From Apiosordaria backusii (taxonomy: Eukaryota; Ascomycota; Sordariomycetes; Sordariales; Lasiosphaeriaceae): DNA of 64,000 nucleotides. The translations under genes were made by a program, and so were the position numbers. How positions within the stretch are numbered: position 1 is the stretch's first letter; each line of letters begins with the position of its first letter. Below are positions 48,895 to 61,700 of the stretch, one piece after another. Location: contig JAUKTV010000003.1 of assembly GCA_030549205.1 (NCBI GenBank), forward strand, positions 124,001 through 188,000. Direction: 5' to 3'. The notes under the pieces are model-generated. The model did no database searches. It was not told the DNA's origin and saw only the letters and a program-made list of their open reading frames with translations.

Positions 48895-50010
48895 ATGGCC
48901 ACCAAGACCGAGACCAAGCCCCAGCTGAGCGGCGTTGCCCTCTACTCCAGATTCGCCCTCGCCGGTGCTATCTGCTGCTCCGTCACCCACGGTGCCCTCA
49001 CCCCCGTCGATGTGTAGGTCCCCTTCGAGAAGATCGCGCCCACAGATCACGAATTCGCCTTATTGACAGTTCCCCTCCACAGCGTCAAGACTCGCATCCA
49101 GCTCGACCCTGCGACCTACAACAGGGGCATGATCGGTGGCTTCAGGCAGGTCATCAAGAATGAGGGTGCTGGTGCCCTCCTCACCGGTGTCGGCCCTACC
49201 TTCGCCGGTTACTTCCTCCAGGGCGCCTTCAAGTTCGGTGGTTACGAGCTGTTCAAGCAGCAGGCCATCAACTATCTCGGCTACGAGAATGCCTCCAAGT
49301 ACCGCACCGGTGTCTACCTCGCCTCCTCCGCCCTGGCTGAGTTCTTCGCCGATATTGCCCTCTGCCCCCTTGAGGCCACCCGTATCCGTCTCGTCTCCCA
49401 GCCCACCTACGCCTCCGGCCTCATCGGTGGCTTCGGCAAGATGCTCAAGAACGAGGGTGTCGGTGCCTTCTACGCCGGTTTCGGCCCCATTCTCTTCAAG
49501 CAGTATGTGCCCGCAGGAACGCGGTAAAGATGTAGGATCTATGCTGACGGCGATTTTAGGATCCCCTACACCATGGCCAAGTTCGTTGTCTACGAGAAGG
49601 TCGCCGAGGCTGCCTACAGTGTCTTCCCCAAGAAGGACATGTCCGACGGCATGCAGACCGTTGTCAACCTCGGTTCCGGTCTCGTTGCCGGTCTCGCCGC
49701 CGCTATCGTTTCTCAGCCCGCCGATACCATGCTGAGCAAGATCAACAAGACCCCCGGCGCTCCCGGCGAGGGCACCGCCACCCGTCTCATCAAGATCGGC
49801 AAGGAGCTCGGCATCAAGGGCTCCTACAGCGGTATCGGTGCCCGTCTCTTCATGGTCGGCACCCTTACCGCCTTCCAGTTCGCCATCTACGGTGACATCA
49901 AGAAGGCTCTTGGTATGTTTTGTCTTGGCAGTTTCCATGAATATCCTGGATGACCATGGCTAACTTTGTTCGTAACAGGTGCCACTGGCGGTATTGAGAT
50001 CGGCAAATAA
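48895..50010 (+). CDS. mir1: Mitochondrial phosphate carrier
   Basis: Imports inorganic phosphate into the mitochondrial matrix by proton symport. 307 aa in four exons (48895-49013, 49083-49502, 49560-49912, 49979-50010), with introns of 57-69 bp, all phases consistent and a tiny 32-bp last exon. It is a mitochondrial carrier family member with three carrier motifs: [21 protein letters not shown] and QPADTMLSK. The sequence follows yeast Mir1 closely in its conserved blocks ([25 protein letters not shown], split here for length), including the ending GGIEIGK. Codons are strongly C-ending, as expected for a highly expressed gene. A Pic2-type paralogue is the alternative, but the matches favour Mir1. 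Confidence 0.93.
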
Positions 50011-51080
50011 GCGACTTAAAACAGTCAATGCCGGTGTGGTCCAACAGAAGCGGTGATGGAATCGCAGAAATCCTGACATGTGGTTTCTGCGTTCCATCCC
50101 CCGCTTTTGTGGAGTCAGGGAGGATGGAGGGGTCATGATGGTGGAGAACAGGGGGAGAAAAATCGACGCTGCTGTTGTTATGACCTGAACGACAGCTACC
50201 AAACCAAAGCGACCAACAACAGGCGGGGTGCCTTAGGGGCATCAACAACACTGCGGCATCTTGCATGTTGCTTGCTTTTTACACATGGGAAGGGTGTTTT
50301 TCCGGTCTTTGTTTGCTGCATTTCCGGGATGAAGCCTTTTGCTATTTTCTTTTGTTGTGTATGGCTATAATACTCTATGGGCAAGGATCTGGGAATTGTA
50401 TCTGAGTTTTCTTTTTGTCTTGGGCGATAAAAAAAGTGTGCTTTCAAGAACTATAGAGCATAGATCGGGAGAGCACTTTGGGAGACAAAAAATGAAGAAG
50501 AGAGGCAACGACGCTTATCCTGCGCCTGGAGTGTGTTGGCTAGATGTATAATACTCGAAATTTTTTTCCGTCATGTTAGAGCTTTTTTTGTCAACTGTGT
50601 CGCTGTGGTCTGGGTGTTTGTGAGTGAAGACTATTGATAGAGATGATGGTGGTCAAGTGATTGGTGCCCCCTTTTACCCCTGAAAGAACTGGAGATGATA
50701 GTAGGAAACGCTTCGAAGTCTGAGCACTTTCACGAATTTACGGGGCCATTCAACGCTCGAAACTGGTTGCACAGTATTTCTCACTCACCCACTTTGGTAT
50801 CTAAAAGAAAAAGCAGGACAAGACTGCGTGGGGGGGCATACAAGCACTCAATCTGGGGGGGCATACAAGCACTCAATCTAGGAGCAACCCATCATCCACC
50901 AGCAGCACTCACCTCGTCTAGCATTTTAATTTACAGAACTTTTAATAATAATAATAATAAAAGGTTGTGAAGTTAGAAAAGCGATTCTACTCCCTATCCT
51001 CCTCGACGTCCCGCAAGAACATCTCGCACTCGGCCTTCATCTTCTCTGATTTACAGAAGTAGATATTTGCCAACCTTGCC
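50011..51080. other. Intergenic, with short repeats
   Basis: 3' flank of mir1, then unannotated DNA. It holds a perfect 25-bp tandem duplication (50830-50879) and an (AAT)n run (about 50942-50960). On the minus strand, 50995-51054 would encode a short acidic tail, KMKAECEMFLRDVEEDRE, ending in TAG. It loosely recalls the EMFLRD(L/V)EED motif of the NMD3 ribosome export factor, but nothing else of that gene is present. Confidence 0.4.
50830..50879. repeat. Perfect 25-bp tandem duplication
   Basis: Two identical, adjacent copies of a unit beginning with seven G and continuing CATACAAGCACTCAATCT. The identity suggests a recent slip or unequal exchange. Confidence 0.95.
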
Positions 51081-51320
51081 TTGGATCTAGAAGTACGAAC
51101 GAAGCTGTTCATCAGCGGTCGGCCAGATCAGGGAGCCGGTGGAGAGTTGATGTACAGTAGGACCGAGCTCCGCGTTCAAGATCACAATGCTGACATTACG
51201 AGTGTGCGGCTAGTCGATGAACAGCCCAATGGTGGCTTGTATCTACCCTCTTCACCTGGAGATTTGCAACCCATCATTGACGCAAGGACCATGAACACAC
51301 TGCCTTGCGCAGCAAATTAA
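51081..51320 (+). pseudogene. Possible NACHT-domain fragment
   Basis: A frame of about 79 codons containing VRTKLFISGRPDQ and ELRVQDHNADI. These resemble the 'FISSRPE' and 'hN..DI' signatures near the end of the fungal NACHT domain. The frame lacks an ATG at its 5' edge and is isolated, so it would be a relic at most. Confidence 0.25.
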
Positions 51321-54119
51321 GAGGTGTAGTTAAATATAAGCAACGTTTATAAGCTCCAGTATGGTGTTAGTTACAAGCCTGGGAATGTTCTTTGTCTTAG
51401 GTTTGTCCACTCTGGATGCTGTTGCTGGAATCACTGCTCGATAAGTATCACAAGTTGGCCCCTTTGACTATTGACGCAGATGTCCACCGCCTATCTCCCC
51501 TTGACTACTACTTTTATTTCTCAAACAGGATTCGGAAGGCCACCAACAATAACCTTGAGGTTTCCAGATACAAGGACTGCTTGCTATCCTCACCAGAGGC
51601 CTATCACGACTGACAGTTGAGTTCTGCTCTCTCATATACTTGGATAAAGAGGTGCATCCATACCCTACCTCAGTAGACGATGCGACCAACTCAACAAGCT
51701 GTTTGGCAATCCCACAGAGCATAGCCGACATGTAATATAAGGTACATTTTCCTGAAAAACCAGGTAGCTACCTATTGAAGCTATTAACGCTCCCTGTGAG
51801 TGTCGTCTAAACTTCTAAATATGTATATCAAGGTACATCATATCCACAGCACAATCTTTTAGGGACAAACACTCCAAAGACTCTTTACAGCTGCTACCTC
51901 ATACATCGTGACCTGAAGGGGGTGCGTCAACAACAGAAAGGGTGTCAAATCCAACCACCCCTCCTACACTTGGGCAACACATACTAAGTTCAATTATAAG
52001 CCAATTCTCAACTTTGATCACCAGACCACGAGTTCTACCCGACCCTACTTCATCTAATGAGTATTCCCCGAGCCCGAAGTTCTTATTTGTCCGAGAAAGC
52101 CACGTTTCCCCCCCCCCCTCCTCCGGCCCCCCAACTGGAGTAGTAACGCGGAGAAAATATCGGAGAAAATACCACACCTGCTTACCTGGTACCTCTGTTT
52201 CAAGTTTCAAGTTTATCGTCCGTACGGTCTATGAAATGACTTCCCTTTGCGGATGCATGCCCGTTGAGCACTGCCGGCAGCCAGCATCGCTTAAGGAGGT
52301 GCATATGTAGGTGGTGGTGAGGGTGAGGGTGAGGGTGAGGGTGTGGCCAATGACGAGCATACCCGTTTCGGGATCTGCCCGTCTAAAGTCGTTTACACTA
52401 GGAGCATTAGCTCGGCATCCGGCAGCGGGCGGCGGGGACAACAGCGGTCAGGCTCAGGCTGGGTCAACATCCCGAGTTGATGGTGAACTTCGGAGTGTGA
52501 AACAAACACGTGGGGTACATGGTCCGGCATTGAGGGTTGATGTGGAGGTTGGATCATGTGGATGAAGATCACTGCTGCCTTCTGTTTGGTGTTCTATCTG
52601 CTATCCGATCAACAAGATATCATCACAACTTCCTACTTAGGTGGGCTGGCATTAGATCCATCAAGGTACCTATCTATTCACCCTCATGTCTACAAACCCT
52701 GTGTTTCTTACCAGGTGGTAGATACCGCCATCAAAGCCCCCATTCCCATTCTGACACGCACACTCCCTCGGTATATCGTGTTTCTATCAATATTTCATAT
52801 TCTGTTTTTATCAATCCCTTGCCCTATCAATCCCTTTCCCATGTCAATGCCTACTCCCTATCTCGGCACGAAAGTTCACGTGGCAGAAAGTGGATTTGTG
52901 CTTGGGTTTCCAATGATAGCCATAACATCATACCTCATATGATATTAGCTACTACTATACACTAATCCCAACCATCAAGGGCTCTCTCCGGAATAAAGCT
53001 CAAATAAGCCATTCCTCGGATTCGGACAGCACACCCTCCCAAAAACGAGGCGCTTCTTTCAAGTTCTTGGCTCTGAACTCGAGGTTTTGGAGACAAGGTT
53101 ACATTCAACACCAAACCCCAACCTCTTCAAACCTGGGGGTATAGCACAACTCTATTATACCCTCGCTTCGACCGACGAATAGCTCGCTTGTATGCACCTA
53201 GTGTACATGGAAGAGATTGGTGTCACATGTCTGCGTTCTTTTTTCATCATCATCAGCATGCCTGTTGATGTCCGTGTTCATGTAAGGTATGTCCCACATT
53301 GAACCCACATTGGAGGGAAGAAGCAAACTGCAGCAGTAGTAGCCTGGGAAAGTCTGTTCGTGGTAAATTACTTGCATCTGCTTGGGTGCTTCGAAGAAAA
53401 AGACTCAACTACCGGATTGTCTCTGCAAAATAACCTAACCGATGGGCACGTTCAGCGGGGATGGTGACATTTCCAGAGCCATACAGATACTATGCACTCC
53501 ATACAGAACCAGACCATGGAGTGATAACTGACGAAACCGCGGGGTGCATATGCACATGTATGTATCCTGTACGGTGATCTATCTCAAGCTGAAACCAGGG
53601 ATTGGAGCGCATAGAGCCAAGTCTGTTCAACTGTTGAACAAACCAAGATCGAAACTTTTTGGTACTGCAGCTTATCTTTGGCACAAAACAGGTTGAGGAT
53701 GTAAGTGAAGAAGATGTGAACACATCGAACACTATCTCTCTAAGCGTCAGGTACCTAGTCAAGAAGGTAAAATACCGAGATATGCAAGATGTATGCAAGA
53801 TCAGATCGGCCTAGTTCTGGTCGGGATAATATCAGATCATAGCCCAACTTCAACTCGAACTCTAGCCAACACCTATACACCAACAACACGGATAGAAAGT
53901 AGATGAACAATAGACAGCTATCTTGAAGGATAAAAGGCTCATATGTAAAAGCATATCACGTATCTAACCTGGGTTGAGGTTTGACACCAAACCTCTCTTT
54001 ACAAATACACACACGACCCAGGAGACTTCAAAGACTTAAAACGCTTTACCGACCGGTGGGCTTTGAACGTACTGGGAAGTCTCCTACATCCTGGCCCGTT
54101 ATAACAAGCTCTTGATACA
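51321..54119. other. Gene-free DNA with simple repeats
   Basis: No gene recognised. It includes an 11-bp poly-C run near 52,108-52,118 and a GGTGAG hexamer repeat at about 52,313-52,343. Confidence 0.5.
52313..52343. repeat. (GGTGAG)n hexamer repeat
   Basis: About five copies of GGTGAG/GAGGGT in a row. The G-runs could form a quadruplex. It is not the fungal telomere repeat TTAGGG. Confidence 0.85.
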
Positions 54120-55300
54120 TATATGTATGTTCTCATCCAATTGTTCCATTTGCTGCAACTCATCTTGTGCCTCAATATACCGCATTTAAGTCTCTCAGTC
54201 CAGAGACTACACCACAAAAGCTACTCATGCATTACCTTTTCCCTCTCAGTGCCGCCTAACTGTATGTTCTCTGTAAAAAGAATAGCAAATTTTGGTACCT
54301 TTGTCTATGAAGTTCATAGACTCTCAAGCGGCCTAGATTTGCAACTTACACTTCATTCCTTCACTGCCGTCATCACTCAAGTCTTGACAGAGTTGAACAC
54401 ACTGATACACAAGCAGCAACCCTCTCTTAAACTTTTACATACCATTCAATAATCCTACACTCAACTTCAAACCATCAACAACTCTAACCTCACCGCCTTC
54501 AGACTCAGCCAACCTGCGACCCAACATCCAACCTCACCATCTATCAAACCATAATATTAGCCAACCCTGACCATCGTTTGTTTACACACAAAGTCCCTCC
54601 AGCACCGTATCCAACACTGTCTTCAGCTCCCTTCAGCTCCCATCAGCTCTCTCCACCAAAAGCCTCCATCTCCATCATTCAGCTCAGTCAAACTCCACCA
54701 ACTCACCCAACTCCCAGCAGCGCAATGCAAAAATCCACTCATGATGTCTTCACCCTCCCCTCTCCAACAAACCCAACCTGAACGGTCATGCGAAGCTCAT
54801 TTTTTCCCTGTTTGTTCTTGTTCTCTCGGCTTATTCCATCTCCATTCTCCATGTGTCTCTCACCATCTACAACCCCATCCCATCTCCATCTCCATATCCA
54901 TCACCATCTCCATCTCCATCACCATCACCATCTCCATCATCACCTCGATCCAGCCTCCTCACCTTTGCTCATCCACCAAATCGGAACCCTCGGCAACGCT
55001 TCAACAAAGCAAAGCCTTCATCGACAAATCCACACATCACCCCTCCCAACCACCCCTCCACATCCTCCTCCTCATCCAATATTCACTTCCCTTTGTTTTG
55101 TTCTCTCTGTTGACATCCCCAACCCCCCCCCCCCCCCCACCACATTCTCCATCTCTCCAACTAGCAACGAACTCCCAAGCAATCCCCAACACCAGGGATC
55201 CCCCATCCCTCCACCAACAACCACAATCCCCTGACTAAAGACAAAATGTGATCCACGTGGGAGAGGTGATGTGATGTGATAGTAATGAATAAACATCCCC
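54120..55300 (+). other. C/A-rich leader-like stretch without a gene
   Basis: The plus strand here is depleted in G and rich in C, A and T, like the long 5' leaders of many filamentous-fungal mRNAs. It contains a CCATCT/CCATCA hexamer repeat (about 54876-54942) and a 16-bp poly-C run (about 55123-55138). At its end, ACAAAATGTGA places an ATG directly against a TGA (55246-55251), a minimal start-stop frame in good context. No downstream coding sequence was found. It may be a non-coding transcript or the leader of a gene lost from this locus. Confidence 0.35.
54876..54942. repeat. CCATCT/CCATCA hexamer repeat
   Basis: A roughly 65-bp run of CCATCT and CCATCA units, imperfect, within the leader-like stretch. 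Confidence 0.85.
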
Positions 55301-55737
55301 TTTCCCTGCCCTACTAACGACGTACATAGTAACCTAAGCAAATCCCTTCATACACTACCTTTCAGCTAACGGCGTTTCCTCCGAAGTCAGACTGCCTCTC
55401 TGCCCCTACACTAACAATCACCACGTGGCTTACCAGTCGTCACCACCGCTTCCGGTGACGCTGTGTCATGGCGTCCGCTGTATCCACAGAAGCTTGGAAT
55501 AGGCATCACCATCATATTTCCTTGGCATTATCCTTAACCAACCCCGTTCACTCCGGAGATGAACCGATTACCATGGCTTTCCTCAGAGAGAGCCGCTACG
55601 CCAGGACGGTGGTAGTGTGTTTCGCCAGTCACTCACCAGCCGGTCGCTCCATCTCGCTCGAGTAAAACCCCCGAGGCGGCCGATATCCGTTCCCTCTGCC
55701 GGCCGGCCGATATCCCTGATCCAGCTGGTCCAGGGGA

Positions 55738-55768
<31 letters not shown>

Positions 55769-58700
55769 CACCCCCCTCCCCCCTCCCTCCAACGATGATG
55801 AAAAGTCCGTGCCTGTGTAATACATAGAAAAATGACAGATTACAAACCCAGTTTACTAGTCCCAGCCCAGCCCAACCCAGTCCAGTCCAGTCTGTGTGTT
55901 GCCCAAACCTCACCACCAAACTTAGCCAGGAACCCGTCCGCCCTTCCCGAATCCGAAACCACACTCTCCAACCTATCAATCCCAAGAATCTCTGTTTCTC
56001 TTTCGTCATTAGCCTCCCACCAAAACCTTCTAGTGCCTTGTGATAGAAGGCGTGCCGTTGTTCATCCGCACTTGGTTCATCCCATCATCATTGCCCCATC
56101 TGCAATCGATCAAACTTAACCTCAACATAGCCTCACTAATTCCTTACCTTGTCATCATCGTCTATGCGTACATACAAAACCTACCTTATTACAGCAATGC
56201 ATGTCGTGACAGAGCCTGCAGTAGTCCACCCCATCCCATCCATACCCTACCCCTTCTATTCACCCACCCAATCACTACCCCCTCTCGCCTTCGTTAATGT
56301 TTCCCATCTCAACCTCTTGCATCGTAGCAGCCCTGAAACAAGGCCCTAGAACTGTCATAAGGGGCGGGATCCAGTGCATGGCCGACTAAAAACACGGCAG
56401 AAGTGAGGGGCAATCCCTACTTGGCTGTTTGCAAAACGCACAGACCCTATCTGCATGTCAAATGATCTGTCTGGTGACATCGGGACTTCGGCCCTCTACT
56501 CAGAAGTGTGTTAGTCTTTTGCAGCCAAAAAAAATCTCTTACCTTGTTTCTCCAGTCTTTGCTCCAGTCTTTGGCCCAGCTACACACGCTACAGCCCGTC
56601 TTTGCATCGGACGTCAATGCTCTTGCAGAAGATTGACCCGGTACGGCCCTCGTTGATAGGACGCAAGTCGGTCGGCGGGCAGGCAAAGTGGATGGGTGCT
56701 CAGAAGCAGGAGGGGCTTGCTTGAATTGTGGCGTCCAGACCGTTTGCTAGCGTCAATAGGAATCTTGTTAGCTTCACTCCGAAATTCATGCTTCATCAGC
56801 CCCTTCTTCTCTCGCCCGCCGTGCTCCGCTCAAAGGTCGGTGTCACTTCGGCCCTCTGGTGGACAAGCTTTGTGGTTAACCGGGTGCGAGATATCAAAGT
56901 TCTTTCGAAGGGTTCCACACAAGTTCAAACGTCTAGCTCGATCAGCTTATAGTGTAAAATGCGGCGTGGTAAATACGGCCGTTGAATACCGGTTACGGAG
57001 TAGTCCTATATCGACTCGACAGAACTCCGCAATCCCCGCAGTGTGTGAACAACGTCAAGAGTCCTTTTGGGTCGTAGAATGGTTCGTCATGTATGTCATT
57101 TTCTCCTGTCCTGTAACAACACAACATGGTCAGTACCAAGCACCAGCGTAGCAGAGAAAGAACCTTGACCGAATTACGCACATCCAGCGCCCCGTTCGTA
57201 ACCGCTGATCTCTCCACTCGTCCTGGTGAAGGCATCGTCAGAATCCAACTCAAAGCGTCCGTTCTCCACATGGTTGGCAGCGGCACAGACAAGACTTGGC
57301 ATCTGAGTTGACAGCGCCGAGAAAATAGTGTGAGCTGGGGTACCTGGTTCCCAGCGTCGCACTAGCCCCTCAGGCTAAAAAGACCGAACAAATCGGTTCC
57401 ATCATTGGCCCGTTTGGGTCTTCCATGGAGGTTCGAAATCGAGAAAGAAACCCTAACCCCTCAGCGGCTTGGCCTGGATTTGTATCCCCGATTCCTGTTG
57501 GAGAAGGGCGAAGCGAAGCCCCCGCTTTCTGCTTGCTCCTGCGATGATACTTTCACACCCTGTTCCTGGTGTGTACCAGCCCCCTCGATAGGAACCACCG
57601 CCGAGCACGACTACGGTGCAAAGCTGGTGGGTAGGGTGGTGGCCATAGTGCCGGTTTCTCTTGTTGGACGTTGCAGAAGTCTGAAATCTCTGCGCGATTT
57701 GATCCAACTGGGGAAGCAGGAGGACGGTCGCAACGGCAGTGGAGGTTGCCAGTGAAGAGGATTGACTTGCAGCGACCGAGCGACTGAGGGGCCGGCCCGT
57801 TGAAAAAGCAACAAGCATAAACGTCAAAGAGCCATGCTGAGCATCACGATCGCTGATGTCCCTCCATCCACAGTGTACTACTGTGTATTGTATCCGTATC
57901 CGTAAGCATAATGTTGAAAGTAGATGGATCCTTGATGATGCCGACATGCTTGCCACATCGAGAACCGTCTCCCCTACGCTATTGGAACTGTTGGTTATGG
58001 CTTGCTTGGTGCTGACTTTGAGCAGGGAGCACCTGGTTATTATTAGCCTTTCTATTCCCTTCATTTTGAACAACGGATCAAGAAAACGGGCGAACCACCG
58101 CTTTGGGAGTAGGGTCCAACTAGAAAAGATCGCCAACATTCTTCTTACCCTAGTTTCTCTTGCTTGATAGAATTCCAGTTGACAAGAGCCTATTCTGGAC
58201 ATGCTTATTGGCCAAGTCCTCCCAAGCTTCACTGGCAGAGCTGAAGATGGTGCGGTCCTCGGTCAATCCGGCCCTTTGAGTCCCGGCCCACCCCTGTTGA
58301 ATTGGAGGAAAGGGGAAGCTAAACCCGAGCTTCTGGTGCCGGATGCCATCCGGGCCACGTGCAGATCATGCGGGGTTGGCTTACACTACACTGGTCCGCC
58401 CAATCAATCTTCCGTGCCGAGAAGAAGACTTGATTCGTGGTAGTTCTTCTTATCGTGAGCAGACGATTGCTGGTAAGGATTGGAGGATGAGTGGACTCTG
58501 CCCATTCGGACAGACATCTCTATACATGCCTTGCATACTGGAGGGGCGGGAACGCTGCTGTTTCGCACACATTCCACCCTCCAACGAAGCCACTATCTCA
58601 CCGGTCGTCTAGGATGAAGTTTGCGAGCGAGAAAAAGAGGATCCACGTTGGGACATGTTGAAGCATCCCAGTCTAGCTTGAGCCCAACCTGCATGTCTCA

Positions 58701-61700
58701 GGTCGGTTAACCAAAAGCATCAGGCTCTATGCCACACTAGTATCAATCTGGACGAGAAAGTGTTTCAAATCCGAGAACTTTGGACACAAAGGGAATCTGA
58801 GCGACGCAGGTTTCGGATCTCCTGCAAGACGTAGAAATGACACCGTCAAGCAGTCAACTCGTATCTTTGACGACATGGAAGCCATCCCCAGACACGTTCC
58901 TGGGGCCAGCCTAGCAAAGGGGAGCAAAGTTCCTGGTCTCCCGAGACTAAGCCACGTGCGAAGCCGTCATCACAGCTAGCCAGGTCAGGTTCAGTTCGTG
59001 TCAATCGAATCCCGAGGGAGCGGTGAGTTGTATGTCGTGCCCAGGCTCCAATGAGGCTGTTGTTTTTTGAAATTGCGTCTCGGCGATTTCGGCTTCCAGA
59101 AGTTCACAGATTTCTTGGTGCCTGCACAGCTGAACTGGAGTTGGTGATGTAGTTGCTCGTAAGATACCAATCGGTTTCTGCGAAGTCGATTGGCCTCCCT
59201 CCGCTAATAAAAGAAGCCCGGGAGTTGGTGTCATTGTGGACATGCCAGTGCCATGAAGCCTGGGAATCCTAGATAGTCGTCTCTCGAGTCCCACCGGCAC
59301 TCGCCTCAACCACTGTGGTGGAGCTCCCTTGCTGAAGATGAACTTTCAGCCCCAAACCCACCTAGCTCGGGAGAAGGCTGACTATTGATAGCTCATCTCC
59401 GCCTCTCGGTAATCGTAATCGAGACGAGGTCATCGTTTCTCACAAGCGGAGCATATGGATATGTCTTGATCGCGGAGAGATTCCAGTCTTCGGAATTGCC
59501 GTTGTGGAATCAAGAAGCAGGTTTTCTTCCCGAAAAACAGCTTCTGAACACATGGTTCCGCTGTACGGCTTAGCCACGATCTCAGAGCTGAAGGGCTTCT
59601 CGTAATCCTTGATGGGGTTATCAGATCAATCGACAAACTTCTGATTTGAAAGAGCAACCCTGATCCGACACGTCGTCACCTTCTGGACCCTTCTGGACCC
59701 GGAATCCCAATGCTCCTGAGGTCATGACCCTATATTTCTCGGGCAGCGTAAGCGGTGGCTGAGCAAAGATTTGCACATTGGAGTTGCTCAAAGAGCAGCC
59801 ACCAGAAACACACCTGAGCCGATTCCGAGCCATTCCACAAGAGCAACCCATATTGCTGGAACCAAGTGCCCAGAATCGCCACCTCAAACGGCATCCCCGG
59901 CAGGTGCTTTTCTGGACCCTCACTGAAGGCCTAATTGCTTCCATCAACGATACCGTTTGCCGGTTCTGATAACGGTTAGATGACTTGACAAAAGGAGCCA
60001 CGAAGTAGACATTACCGCATCGTCAATACCGTCTCTAGACCCTTGGCTGAGAATGAATCCCGGTGTCTGATATCACTTTGATAGTGTGCAGTTACAGCCT
60101 GCCAAACCCCGTGTTCCAGCTGCTCAGGAGACGAAGGCGTTTTTTTGGTTGAGTTTTTGTCCCTCAGCCTCTCGTCTCGCCCCTCCTTGTGAGCTGAGTG
60201 TCACTTCCGACTATCTCAAAGAATTCGAGTGAGAAACAAGGGTCGGTAACCGGTGGCTGCAGTTGCCTTGGAGAAAGAGATCACGGAGCCATTCTGGTCT
60301 TCATTTGTTCCACAGCATGGAGCTAGAGGAACAGATAACCTTAAAGCGACCATAGAGATACCATCCAGACAGATGTCATGCGGGAACCCGGAGAAGCGGC
60401 CAACTGCATTTCGATATGATGGGGGTAAAATCGCATTCGGGGCCAATACCGACTTCTTGAATGCAGCTGACCGATGCTCGTGATATCTTCAACTTACAGT
60501 CGCCGATGGCGGAACAAAGGCTGCCTCAGGCGCCCAGGGCCCTAGGTAGGGGAACCATAGGTCGAGACAGGCTTGAGTCTTGTGGCGCCGACGACACAGA
60601 GCGGTGAGCGAAGTTGATAGAGGCTCGGCATTCAATAGTGGAACGATGTCAATTCGCCAGATCCTCTGGTCATGGCAGTGCAAGCCTCTTCGTGTGCCCT
60701 TCAAGCTCCTCGTGTCCCGATATTGATCGACATGACTTGTACATATTGTCTGAGACCGTGATCAGACTGGAAGGAGACGGACATGGTGAGGGTACCATTC
60801 GCGAACAAGCTGCAGCAGCCATCACGAACACGCTGAAGGCCTTTCCACTGCCCTCCAGTCTCTTTTGGAGGTGATATGTGCCTCGCCGATATGCGAGAAC
60901 GAGGAGATCAAGCCCGTTCGCCACGAACCGCTGCAGGGGAGATGGATACCAGAACCAGATTCCCTTGGCCCTGCACCGCACGGCTTTGCAGAAGCTGAGT
61001 GCGCATACGCTATTCTCCGATAGGCATAGTGTTGCGGGTGAGGTTTGGTGGATATGATGGAGAAGATGACTACCTCGACGTGTGGGTGTCTCTGAATACC
61101 ACATCCGCACTGACCTGTCAGTCACTCAGTCTCATCGCCTGTAATGAAAATAGACTAGGCGTAGGAGCATCATGCTGCCTGTGTCCTGGTTGAGGTTGGT
61201 CGACATACACTACTGTGACAACAAGACGGATTGGGAATCAGCTCGTTTCGATCCCAGGTTTTCCTGGTTGGTTGGATCTGCGTTTGATTCTCCGGCCGTT
61301 GGAGGGTGTGAATGCCCCTCATCAACCCAGTCATCACAGCCTGACCGCTATACTGTCATGGAGGGGTAAAGAGTGTGTGATAACCACCCCTGAAGTGACC
61401 AAACTGGGAAAGACGGTGGGGCCTGGCCATGGAAACAAAAACTGCGATGCGGGATCGGCTCCTCTCTCGGAAGCCCGGAGACGGCGGGGCCAGCCAAGAC
61501 CATGAGCTTCCTGGTGAGAGCAAACCAAGTGCCGGAGAGCAGAACCGGTCGTGTTTCTGAGATGGCGAGTTCGGCTGCTGGCATTGTTCATGCTAGATCA
61601 TTCTGGGGCAATGGCATTAGCTCGACGGCGATCTCGAGATGAGGTCGTTCTGGTAGAGGTGTTTCGCTCCGTGTGGGATGACGGGAGTGAGTCTCTGAAT

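Noticed and set aside
49060..49938. Minus-strand frame of 292 codons opposite mir1
   Set aside because: It is a shadow of the highly codon-biased carrier gene and is interrupted by nothing only because C-ending codons avoid stops in that frame.
52313..52343. Telomere-like hexamer repeat
   Set aside because: The unit is GGTGAG, not TTAGGG, is only about five copies long and is internal to the window.
55440..55460. Small hairpin GTCACC...GGTGAC
   Set aside because: Six-base arms occur often by chance, and there is no adjacent gene or U-run to give it a role.
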